From: Indibacter alkaliphilus LW1
GTDB taxonomy: Bacteria; Bacteroidota; Bacteroidia; Cytophagales; Cyclobacteriaceae
Length of the DNA: 64,000 nt
Assembly: GCF_000295935.2 (NCBI RefSeq)
Contig: NZ_ALWO02000036.1
Location: forward strand, 124,001-188,000
Reading direction: 5' to 3'
Shown here: positions 1 to 6,367 of the stretch, in pieces
Layout of the letters: each line of letters starts with the position of its first letter
Position numbering within the stretch: the first letter of the stretch is position 1
Notes under the pieces: model-generated
The model's input: only the letters and a program-made list of their open reading frames with translations
What the model was told of the DNA's origin: nothing
Database searches by the model: none
Made by a program: the position numbers and the translations under genes

Positions 1-775
1 CATTTCTCAGATTTCTGCTGAATGCCGGTAGTTTGAAAATGACAAAAGCTTTCTCTAAAAGATCTATATATTTTTCAACTGTTGCAGTATCAATGTTACC
101 TATGGTTTGTGCGAGTTCGTGATAGCTGACTTCACTTCCAACCTGGAATGCCAAAGCTTTAAGCAATTTGTCTATATGACTTGGTTTCCTAATATTATCA
201 ACTTGTAAAACATCCTTGTAAAGGTAACTTTGGGCAATTTCTACCAATATTTCCTTTTCTCTGCCAGGATTATTAACCACATCTGGGTAGGAGCCATACA
301 CCAAGCGTGTATCCAATAGACGCTTGGCTTCCAAGATTGAGCTATTGGCTACAATTTCCTTATAACTGATGGGATAAAGATGATAGCTTTTTTTTCTTCC
401 TGTAAGTGGTTCTGCTGTTTGATTCTGCAGTTCAAATGCCGAAGAACCTGTAGCTATGACCTGAATATCCACCTTGCTATCAAATATCAGTTTGAGTTTT
501 TTCCCGATTTCAGGTATCTGCTGAGCTTCATCGATGATCACTAATTTATTGTTTTGACCAATCAATTGTAGAAGTTGAGTGCTAGTGGTGGCATTGTTGA
601 AAGCTTCGAACACATCGGATTCATCTGCATTTAGCCAAGAAGTTGGCAGGTTCAACTGGCTTACCAATTCTTGCAAAAGTGTGGTTTTGCCAACTTGACG
701 GGCACCAAAGAGAAGGATAATTTTTCCCTGAAAGCAACTTTTGATGATACTTTCCATTAGATCCCTTCTTAGCAT
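1..775 (-). CDS. AAA-family ATPase with DUF4143-type C-terminus (3' end cut by window)
   Basis: The start is the ATG at 775, giving MLRRDLMES; an in-frame ATG six codons in is also possible. The protein reads into a Walker A motif GARQVGKTTL near residues 20-29 and a Walker B-like LVIIDEAQQIPE near residues 70-81, then a sensor-like VIATGSSAFEL. The next stretch, LTGRKKSYHLYPISYKE, is typical of the AAA_14/DUF4143 ATPases that are widespread as singletons in Bacteroidota and archaea. Their role is mostly unknown; some are suspected of being toxin- or defence-related. The C-terminal wing (IDKLLKALAFQVGS) is visible, and the last codons lie beyond base 1. A 34-bp palindrome lies 43 bp upstream. 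ParD is encoded divergently behind it. The family call is confident; the function is not known. Confidence 0.85.
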   Translation of the reverse strand, partial: MLRRDLMESIIKSCFQGKIILLFGARQVGKTTLLQELVSQLNLPTSWLNADESDVFEAFNNATTSTQLLQLIGQNNKLVIIDEAQQIPEIGKKLKLIFDSKVDIQVIATGSSAFELQNQTAEPLTGRKKSYHLYPISYKEIVANSSILEAKRLLDTRLVYGSYPDVVNNPGREKEILVEIAQSYLYKDVLQVDNIRKPSHIDKLLKALAFQVGSEVSYHELAQTIGNIDTATVEKYIDLLEKAFVIFKLPAFSRNLRN

Positions 776-817
776 ATTCGTATATTTTAGTCACTTCGAA
801 TATAGAAGAAAAAATTT

Positions 818-851
818 ATAATCGAAAAATTAGACCTAATTTTTCGATTAT
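818..851. repeat. Perfect 16-bp inverted repeat, 2-bp spacer
   Basis: The arms are ATAATCGAAAAATTAG (818-833) and its exact reverse complement (836-851), separated by AC. It lies between the divergent ATPase (start 775) and parD (start 1021). It could be a repressor operator or a 5' leader hairpin of the ATPase mRNA. No T-run directly follows the arms, so a simple terminator is less likely. Confidence 0.75.
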
Positions 852-1020
852 GTTCTAAATATTTGGCCTAAAATTAAGAATTGAAATTTATTTCATTCAA
901 ATAAACTCAAGTTTTAAGTAAGATTTCCGACCTATGTAAAATGCTTTCTTAAACCTCCTTACGATCCATATTTTTATACAATTAATTAATTTTAATAGGT
1001 ATGGATTGAAATTCGATATT

Positions 1021-1248
1021 ATGTCTAAAAACACAAGTGTTACATTAGGAAGTCATTTTGAGGATTTTTTCAATAAACAAATCCAAAAAGGGAGATATGG
1101 ATCCACCAGCGAGACTGTTCGGGCGGCTTTACGTCTTCTGGAAGAAAAAGAAGTAAAACTTGATTTACTCAGAAAGGCAATCATTGAAGGTGAAGAAAGT
1201 GGACGAGCAGAATATTCTTTAGAATCTTTTCTGGAAAAATGGATGTAA
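1021..1248 (+). CDS. ParD-like type II antitoxin, no toxin partner visible
   Basis: This 75-residue protein begins MSKNTSVTLGSHFEDF, followed by GRYGSTSETVRAALRLLEEKE. That is the ribbon-helix-helix DNA-binding signature of ParD/CopG antitoxins, with the beta strand at residues 4-9 and helices after it. The C-terminal half (EGEESGRAEYSLESFLEKWM) is the toxin-wrapping tail. The ATG at 1021 is chosen over an upstream in-frame TTG at 1006, because the strand motif begins right after it. ParE normally overlaps the parD stop; here the overlapping frame (ATG at 1239) ends after 10 codons. The gene is therefore an orphan antitoxin, possibly a decayed module or a trans-acting antidote. Confidence 0.85.
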   Translation: MSKNTSVTLGSHFEDFFNKQIQKGRYGSTSETVRAALRLLEEKEVKLDLLRKAIIEGEESGRAEYSLESFLEKWM

Positions 1249-1289
1249 TTAGCAGAATTAACAAATCTTGATTCAGGTTTCACAAAGTT

Positions 1290-1361
1290 TATTTCAACAA
1301 TATTTCGCGAAGCAATATCTCTATTTATTTCGCTTCAGGCATATTTCGCAAAGCATAGTTC
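1290..1361. repeat. TATTTC-unit repeat cluster downstream of parD
   Basis: TATTTC or one-mismatch units start at 1290, 1301, 1316, 1326, 1342 and 1356. The spacings are close to the 11/16/14-bp grammar seen at 2611-2725 and 4516-4559. The shared phrase is TTTCGCNNNAGCA. The cluster sits between the parD stop and the converging ACR3 stop. Confidence 0.6.
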
Positions 1362-1366
1362 AATTT

Positions 1367-2395
1367 TTAATACCTCCACTTATTCGCCAAACTAACCAAA
1401 TGTAGCATTACTGGGACTTCTACAAGCACACCCACGACAGTGACCAAAGCAGCTGGGCTGTCCAAGCCAAATAAAGCAATGGCAACCGCGACAGCCAACT
1501 CAAAGAAATTACTCGCTCCGATCATGGAGGCTGGTGCACAGACCGCATGTCTGAGCTTAAGTTTTTTTCCTCCAAACCAAGCAATAAAAAAGATAAAGTA
1601 AGTTTGAATAATCAAGGGTACAGCAATCAGTAAGATGATCAATGGATTATTCAGGATATTGGGACCTTGGAAGGCAAAAAGCAAGATCAAGGTCAGTAAT
1701 AAGGCAATGATGCTTACCGGTTTGAATTTGGGCAGGAATTCATTTTTAAACCACTCCTCTCCATTTTTGGTAATCAGGCTTTTATTGGTAATGACCCCTG
1801 CTATCAATGGAATCACCACAAATATCACTACAGAGGCAACCAGAGTTTCATAAGGTACAGTCACATTGGTAATGCCCAATAGAAAACCTACCAATGGCAC
1901 AAAGGCCACCAAAATGATCAGGTCATTGACAGAAACCTGTACCAATGTATAATTGGGATCTCCATCAGTGAGGTAAGACCAGACAAAAACCATAGCGGTA
2001 CAAGGTGCCACACCCAGCAAGATCGCTCCTGCAATGTATTCACCGGCCATATCCGGTTCGATGTAAGCTGAGTACAATTGGTCAAAGAAAATCCATGCAA
2101 AAAAGGCCATGGTGAAAGGCTTGATCAGCCAATTGATTACCAATGTCCAGATCAACCCTTTTGGTGCTTTGCCGACTCCTTTGATACTTCCAAAGTCAAT
2201 CTGCAACATCATGGGATAAATCATTAGCCAGATCAGAATGGCAATAGGTAGGTTGACATTGTAGATTTCCAAATCCGACAAGACCGAGATATCATCTCCT
2301 GCCAAATGACCGATCAGAATCCCCACACCTATACACAAGGCAACCCATAAGGTTAAGTATTTTTCGAAAAAGGCGATCTTCTTAGTATCAGACAT
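1367..2395 (-). CDS. arsB: ACR3-family arsenite efflux permease
   Basis: This 342-residue, ten-helix membrane protein is of the bile acid/sodium symporter-like ACR3 group, which extrudes arsenite (and sometimes antimonite) across the inner membrane using the proton motive force. Supporting sequence: the N-terminal FEKYLTLWVALCIGVGILIG, the IYPMMLQIDFGSIKG segment, the LGVAPCTAMVFVWSYLTDGD segment with the conserved cysteine of ACR3 pumps, and the ASNFFELAVAVAIALFG helix near the C-terminus. Length matches the family (about 340-360). It is the last gene of the minus-strand arsR, DUF6428-like, arsC, acr3 operon. A 323-bp gap full of GAAATA/TATTTC repeats separates it from arsC. ArsR de-repression by As(III) is the expected control (inferred). 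Confidence 0.95.
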   Translation of the reverse strand: MSDTKKIAFFEKYLTLWVALCIGVGILIGHLAGDDISVLSDLEIYNVNLPIAILIWLMIYPMMLQIDFGSIKGVGKAPKGLIWTLVINWLIKPFTMAFFAWIFFDQLYSAYIEPDMAGEYIAGAILLGVAPCTAMVFVWSYLTDGDPNYTLVQVSVNDLIILVAFVPLVGFLLGITNVTVPYETLVASVVIFVVIPLIAGVITNKSLITKNGEEWFKNEFLPKFKPVSIIALLLTLILLFAFQGPNILNNPLIILLIAVPLIIQTYFIFFIAWFGGKKLKLRHAVCAPASMIGASNFFELAVAVAIALFGLDSPAALVTVVGVLVEVPVMLHLVSLANKWRY

Positions 2396-2417
2396 TTTTT
2401 TTCAATTGATATTAAAG

Positions 2418-2538
2418 GAAATAGTGTAGAAATATGATTGAAATACTGATGAAATAAGGTTGAAATATTATGGAAATAGGATTGAAATACAGTAGAAATA
2501 AAGGTGATATATTGTGGAAATAAATTAGAAATAGGATT
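2418..2538. repeat. 11-copy GAAATA array with exact 11-bp period
   Basis: GAAATA starts at 2418, 2429, 2440, 2451, 2462, 2473, 2484, 2495, 2506 (GATATA), 2517 and 2528, every interval being exactly 11 bp; the five bases after each hexamer vary. The array lies immediately upstream of the ACR3 start on its transcribed strand. It faces an inverse TATTTC cluster at 2611-2725, so a transcript could fold the two blocks together. Together these two blocks fill most of the 2396-2718 gap; no gene was seen there. Confidence 0.85.
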
Positions 2539-2610
2539 TAACTATATTCCGAAGAGCATATCCCGAATCTATATGCTCTCGGGACCTTCCCTCAAGCTTA
2601 GGTTTCTATT

Positions 2611-2725
2611 TATTTCTCCGAAAACATATTTCACGAAGTATATTTCTACTTTATATCGCCGTAGGCATATTTCGCAAAGCATATTTCTAATTTATTTCGC
2701 CAGCGGGGTATTTCTACTTTATTTC
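2611..2725. repeat. TATTTC cluster with 11/16/14-bp spacing
   Basis: TATTTC-like units start at 2611, 2627, 2641, 2652, 2668, 2682, 2693, 2709 and 2720, giving intervals 16, 14, 11, 16, 14, 11, 16 and 11. The result is a 41-bp super-repeat with phrases such as TTTCGCAAAGCA and CGCCGTAGGCA. It runs into the 3' end of the arsC-like gene, whose stop is at 2719. Confidence 0.75.
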
Positions 2726-3333
2726 TTATGAATTTTTGAGAAAACGAATAGCATTTCAGAGGCAATCTGCATAGACCTTTTATCATACATTTCAGCTTCC
2801 TGATCGGTGTCGTCAAATGCTTTTGGATCTTCGTAGCGAACGGGAATTCTGGCTTCAGCGCCAGGGATAAAAGGGCAATTTTCATCAGCATGTGAACAGG
2901 TCATCACAGCGGCGAATCCATCAGGAGCATTGGCGGCATCATCATATACCTTGCTGAAAGTTATAATGGGGGCCTCGTCCTCTGAATAAAACACAAAGTA
3001 TTTGGGATTGCCATCACCTTCTTTGCTGACCTTGAATCCAAATCTTTTGATCGAAGCCACCGCCCTTTCATTGAAGGCTGTGACTTCCACACCTCCTGAA
3101 AAGGAGTTGATGTCTATGCCAAAAAAGGCTGCAGCTACTTTCCCCCAGATTTGCGAAAACTGGCTTCTTCGGGAATTGTGTGTACAGATAAAATTCAGGT
3201 TGATTTCCTGATTTTGATCGGCTTTCTGCTGAACATAGTCAATCAGAACTTGAAGTACGGCTTTGCGTTCTTCGCTTATCGGCAGTGCCTGTGCCTGCTC
3301 GATGTGGGATTGGAGAGTGGGGTATAAGTTCAT
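2719..3333 (-). CDS. arsC: ArsC-like low-molecular-weight tyrosine phosphatase-fold arsenate reductase
   Basis: The 204-residue product reduces arsenate to arsenite for export by the ACR3 pump (role from context and family). The phosphatase P-loop CX5R is FICTHNSRRSQFS, with nucleophile Cys50 and Arg56. Two further cysteines, Cys146 and Cys153 in MTCSHADENC, could form the resolving redox pair of thioredoxin-coupled ArsC. The start is the ATG at 3333 (MNLYPTLQSHIEQ). The longer open frame upstream is only translation of the intergenic hairpin repeat. About 60 residues precede the P-loop, unlike classical ArsC where it is near the N-terminus; this matches the Bacteroidota 'protein-tyrosine-phosphatase' branch. 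It lies 88 bp downstream of the DUF6428-like gene. Confidence 0.88.
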   Translation of the reverse strand: MNLYPTLQSHIEQAQALPISEERKAVLQVLIDYVQQKADQNQEINLNFICTHNSRRSQFSQIWGKVAAAFFGIDINSFSGGVEVTAFNERAVASIKRFGFKVSKEGDGNPKYFVFYSEDEAPIITFSKVYDDAANAPDGFAAVMTCSHADENCPFIPGAEARIPVRYEDPKAFDDTDQEAEMYDKRSMQIASEMLFVFSKIHKK

Positions 3334-3340
3334 AGTGTAT

Positions 3341-3418
3341 TGTACCAAGTACCAAGACTGCACCTTACTTGGTATCCCGTAATCGGGACAGGCTATGGTA
3401 CTTTGTACTTCGTACAAT
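3341..3418. repeat. Intergenic hairpin repeat, copy 1 (GTACCAAG family)
   Basis: The element starts TGTACCAAGTACCAAGACTG, contains CTTACTTGGTA, and ends with TTGTACTTCGTACAA, a self-complementary hairpin (arms TTGTAC/GTACAA, loop TTC). It nearly fills the 88-bp gap between the DUF6428-like and arsC-like genes. Copy 2 (3978-4050) fills the neighbouring gap, which is also exactly 88 bp. Confidence 0.8.
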
Positions 3419-3421
3419 AAA

Positions 3422-3964
3422 TTAACAGCATCCCGATCCAGGTTCACAGCTATTTGCTGACTGAAGAGAGGCAAGTGAAACTCTTATTTTTGGTTTTTCG
3501 GAAACAGGGCCACAGCAAGCGGCAGCTTTTTCTTCAGGTGTGGAAGCCCGATCTTTGGCTTTGCAGGTGGTTTGGTCTGGCGTGAGTTGTACGATCAAGG
3601 CATTTCCAGTGTCTTTGATATTGTAGATGGGAAGTACGGCGGTAGGGAACACAGCATTGCCATATTCAAACTTGATCTCTGCATCGGGATAGGTTTCCCT
3701 CACCTTATTGACTACATCAAAGATCTTCATGGCCTTGCTGGTATCCACTGCATGGTCCGGTTCAGGAATTTCATTTTCCCAAAGTTGGATATGCACTTCT
3801 GACCATTGGTTGCGGATTCCTCCGCAGTCTACGGTATCGAAGTTCACGTTTTTGATTTCAGTAATGTGATAGTCCGTTCTAACATATTGCCCGGACTGGT
3901 ATTCGAAGAAAAGGGCCTTTGCAGGGTTTTCTTGAAGGGTTTTGGTGAATTCGGTTGTTTTCAT
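3422..3964 (-). CDS. DUF6428-like protein with cysteine-rich tail, arsenic operon member
   Basis: This is a 180-residue soluble protein starting MKTTEFTKTLQENP. Genes of this kind (I recall the family as DUF6428) sit between arsR and arsC in many Bacteroidota arsenic operons; no biochemical role is established. Residues 1-130 look like a compact domain (VHIQLWENEIPEPDHAVDTSKAMKIFDVV). The tail carries six of the seven cysteines: Cys134, Cys150-Cys151, Cys173 and Cys179-Cys180, ending EPGSGCC. Vicinal cysteine pairs bind trivalent arsenic well, so an arsenite chaperone or buffer is a reasonable inference. The longer frame starting at 4006 was rejected because it translates the hairpin repeat. 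Confidence 0.8.
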   Translation of the reverse strand: MKTTEFTKTLQENPAKALFFEYQSGQYVRTDYHITEIKNVNFDTVDCGGIRNQWSEVHIQLWENEIPEPDHAVDTSKAMKIFDVVNKVRETYPDAEIKFEYGNAVFPTAVLPIYNIKDTGNALIVQLTPDQTTCKAKDRASTPEEKAAACCGPVSEKPKIRVSLASLQSANSCEPGSGCC

Positions 3965-3977
3965 AGTTTGTATTTTT

Positions 3978-4050
3978 TGTACCAGGTACCAAGTATAAAG
4001 TACCAAGACTGCACCCTACTTGGTACTTGGTACATTGTACTTCGTACAAT
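3978..4050. repeat. Intergenic hairpin repeat, copy 2 (GTACCAAG family)
   Basis: It shares with copy 1 the phrase GTACCAAGACTGCACC, then CTACTTGGTA, and the terminal TTGTACTTCGTACAA hairpin. The forward GTACCAAG and reverse CTTGGTAC arms allow a long stem in the operon transcript. It fills the 88-bp arsR to DUF6428-like gap. Confidence 0.8.
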
Positions 4051-4052
4051 TC

Positions 4053-4382
4053 CTAACAGCAACCCAATATTTTTGGAAAGCCACTGAATAAGTCCTGAAA
4101 TAGGTTTTGTACTTCGGTCCATCGAATGGGGTCAATACAATAGTTCACTGAAACACCTTCTATACTTCCTTTGATCAGCCCGATTTCCTTGAGTTCACGA
4201 AGGTGTTGGGAAATGGTGGCCTGCGCCAATCCCAGTTCTTGAACCAAATCTCCATTGATACATGAGTTGGCTTGGATCAGGTATTCAAGAATGGCTACTC
4301 GTGCCGGATGCGCAAAAACCTTGGCTACTTTGGCCAGTTCGTTTTGCTTTTCTGTGAAGAGATCTGTTTTGGTGACACCCAT
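4053..4382 (-). CDS. arsR: ArsR-family metalloregulator, Cys-Cys C-terminus
   Basis: A 109-residue winged-helix repressor. It has the ArsR core FAHPARVAILEYL (residues 23-35) and the recognition helix AQATISQHLRELKEIGLI (about 53-70). The classical As(III) site ELCVCD in the recognition helix is absent. Cysteines are instead at 41, 82 and the terminal pair 108-109 (ILGCC). This suggests a different arsenic site, perhaps Cys41 with the C-terminal pair, as in the ArsR types that bind metalloid through terminal cysteines (inferred). It is the first gene of the minus-strand ars operon and presumably autoregulates it. Its promoter region (4383-4691) also faces the divergent carbonic anhydrase gene and contains the GAAATA and TATTTC arrays. 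Confidence 0.92.
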   Translation of the reverse strand: MGVTKTDLFTEKQNELAKVAKVFAHPARVAILEYLIQANSCINGDLVQELGLAQATISQHLRELKEIGLIKGSIEGVSVNYCIDPIRWTEVQNLFQDLFSGFPKILGCC

Positions 4383-4423
4383 TTTATAAAGGAGGAATTA
4401 AGAAGGTAGAAGGATGAATTTTT

Positions 4424-4467
4424 GAAATAAGGTTGAAATACGATAGAAATAAAGTTGAAATAGAAAA
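4424..4467. repeat. 4-copy GAAATA array, 11-bp period, upstream of arsR
   Basis: GAAATA starts at 4424, 4435, 4446 and 4457, an exact 11-bp period. It belongs to the same family as 2418-2538 and lies in the same position relative to a minus-strand start codon. It is in the 309-bp arsR/carbonic-anhydrase intergenic region, where I saw no gene. Confidence 0.75.
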
Positions 4468-4515
4468 CGTTACACATTGCTTATTCTATTATTTAGCCAA
4501 GGCTTAACTCTATCA

Positions 4516-4559
4516 TATTTCAACTATATTTCGCTGAAAGCATATTTTAAATTTATTTT
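4516..4559. repeat. TATTTC cluster facing the 4424 GAAATA array
   Basis: TATTTC/TATTTT units start at 4516, 4527, 4543 and 4554 (intervals 11, 16, 11) and include the phrase TTTCGCTGAAAGCATATTTT. This repeats the GAAATA-then-TATTTC arrangement of 2418-2725. Confidence 0.6.
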
Positions 4560-4691
4560 ACTTATTATTACATCGCAATATTACGATATAATGTTCAGCA
4601 TTTCTAATTATTGTTAATGTTTTTGCGTGATTTTGATCACTGTATTTACCACAAAACATGTTGAGATTTGTGATAAAATGTTAGAATCAAC

Positions 4692-5381
4692 ATGATCCGA
4701 AATCTCCTTTTAGTTACCTTAGCCATATGTATATGGGCTTGCCAACCTCAATCCCCCATTCAACACCTCGAAGAAGTTCCAGCAGAAAATTTACTTGAGG
4801 TTCTTCTGAAAGGAAATGAGAGGTTTTCTGATGATCATCCCCTTCATCCAGATCAGACATTGGATCGATTAAGGGATCTTTCTGTAAGTCAGCATCCTGT
4901 GGCAGCTATAGTCAGTTGTTCGGATTCTAGAGTCCCACCTGAGTTGGTTTTTGATCAAGGTCTAGGAGATTTATTTGTAATTCGTAATGCAGGAAACATT
5001 GTTGGGGATTATGAAATAGGAAGCTTGGAATATGCCATTGAGCATTTGGAGGTGCCTCTGGTCATTATTTTGGGTCATACGAAGTGTGGTGCTATAGGCG
5101 CGTTTGTGGATCATGAGCATGACCATTCACATCATTATTCCGAGTACATCCAAAAAATCATAGATTTTATAGATGCTGAAGAGGAAGAAAAAGCACTTTC
5201 TAGAGATTTACCTGATTTTTATGAAAAAGCCATTGAAGCAAATGTACTCCATGGTATCCACGAACTCAAAAATAAAGTGCCCAATGTCAATCAATTGATT
5301 GAAGCTAAGAAATTAAGAGTGGTCGGCGCCATTTATGATGTGGATACAGGGAAAGTGTCCATTTTGGAAGAAATCAATTGA
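4692..5381 (+). CDS. Beta-class carbonic anhydrase, predicted lipoprotein
   Basis: It interconverts CO2 and bicarbonate. The zinc ligands and catalytic dyad are visible: CSDSR (Cys76, Asp78, Arg80) and HTKCGA (His129, Cys132), with the supporting RNAGN at 98-102. The N-terminus MIRNLLLVTLAICIWAC is a hydrophobic signal ending in a plausible lipobox Cys17, so the enzyme is probably anchored in the periplasmic face of a membrane rather than cytoplasmic. A histidine-rich loop (DHEHDHSHHYSEY) follows the second motif and may add metal binding. Its stop overlaps the converging lipoprotein gene's stop by 8 bp, leaving no room for a terminator. It is divergent from arsR. Confidence 0.93.
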   Translation: MIRNLLLVTLAICIWACQPQSPIQHLEEVPAENLLEVLLKGNERFSDDHPLHPDQTLDRLRDLSVSQHPVAAIVSCSDSRVPPELVFDQGLGDLFVIRNAGNIVGDYEIGSLEYAIEHLEVPLVIILGHTKCGAIGAFVDHEHDHSHHYSEYIQKIIDFIDAEEEEKALSRDLPDFYEKAIEANVLHGIHELKNKVPNVNQLIEAKKLRVVGAIYDVDTGKVSILEEIN

Positions 5382-6312
5382 TCGCCTCTATTTTATTTAG
5401 AAAGTAAAGCAAATCTTTACTTATTAGAGAAATCTGGGATTCCAATTGATCCAACATTTCCGACCTGCTTTTCAAAAGTTCAGGAGAATATTCCCCTCCA
5501 TCAGAAAATAAAATAGCAACACCCTCATCATTCATATTATAGGCTTCCCATCTTTCCAAAAGCTGATCTTTTAAAGAAACCTCTTGATTATTGTTATTTT
5601 TACTATTGAAGTAATACCAAGTGGAGGGTGGGAAATAAGCAGGCCTATCTTCTGACTCATAAACATCCCTGAGAATATTTTTCGAATGCCTGATCGCAAC
5701 TCTTTTATCCAATCTCAAAATGGAAAGCCCAAGAAAAACCTCGGTCAAACCTCCTGCTATTCCTATGTATTCAGGCCAATCATTTCGGGAATTGTCTGCG
5801 GCCAAAATAAACCCTGTACCTACTCCTACAATAGCTCCTGTAATGATTGCCGCCACAGTCAGGTTTCTTTCTTTCTTCCTCAGTTCTTTTTCCAAGAAAG
5901 AAGCTATTTGCTCGGCCTTTTCTTCTTCACAATCTATTGCAGACATTAGAGAGTGAAGTTCAATATCCATCTTCATGATTTTCCCAAAAATCCTTGTCTT
6001 CAGCTCCAGCTTCTCAATCCTTTCAAGATCCTCAATCAAATAGTTCTCCAAATCATCCACAACATTTAAGGCGATGGCCATATCAATGAATTTATCATCA
6101 AAGTTTTCTTGAAGTTTCATCCCGATTTTGAGAGAGTCTGCCAAAAAACTATCCTCCCCACTCTCAAAATTCAATCCCTGTAAACATTCTCCCTGAAAGG
6201 CTGTAGGTGAAGTCACCACTTTATTCCCAATACAGGAACAATTTAAAAACAGGACAAGCAAAAAAGGCTTCCCAAAAAATCCGAGCGAAAAAAAACAGCT
6301 ACTTTGCTTCAT
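5374..6312 (-). CDS. Uncharacterised lipoprotein with one internal membrane segment
   Basis: The 312-residue product starts at MKQSSCFF (6312); the upstream extension to 6348 lacks signal-peptide character. A hydrophobic signal ends in cysteines (FLNCSC), consistent with a lipoprotein. Residues about 70-150 are strongly helical and acidic (ENYLIEDLERIEKLELKTR) and look coiled-coil-like. A single glycine-rich membrane helix (AAIITGAIVGVGTGFILAA) follows. The C-terminal third includes YFPPSTWYYFNSKNNNNQE. No family is recognised. It is the last gene of the mgtC-mgtE-Omp85-like run, 55 bp behind the barrel gene, so it may be co-transcribed. Confidence 0.75.
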   Translation of the reverse strand: MKQSSCFFSLGFFGKPFLLVLFLNCSCIGNKVVTSPTAFQGECLQGLNFESGEDSFLADSLKIGMKLQENFDDKFIDMAIALNVVDDLENYLIEDLERIEKLELKTRIFGKIMKMDIELHSLMSAIDCEEEKAEQIASFLEKELRKKERNLTVAAIITGAIVGVGTGFILAADNSRNDWPEYIGIAGGLTEVFLGLSILRLDKRVAIRHSKNILRDVYESEDRPAYFPPSTWYYFNSKNNNNQEVSLKDQLLERWEAYNMNDEGVAILFSDGGEYSPELLKSRSEMLDQLESQISLISKDLLYFLNKIEAIN

Positions 6313-6367
6313 ATTTGACAAAGTAGCTGTTTTTCCTAGAATGGTCAAAGCTTAGGACTTGCTATTC

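Noticed and set aside
2504-2891. Small open frames over the GAAATA/TATTTC repeat zone
   Set aside because: They only read through repetitive AT-rich sequence and the arsC end; no signal, domain or independent codon pattern.
3334-3474. 47-codon N-terminal extension of the arsC-like gene
   Set aside because: The extra residues translate the intergenic hairpin repeat and the end of the DUF6428-like gene; the domain begins after MNLYPTLQ.
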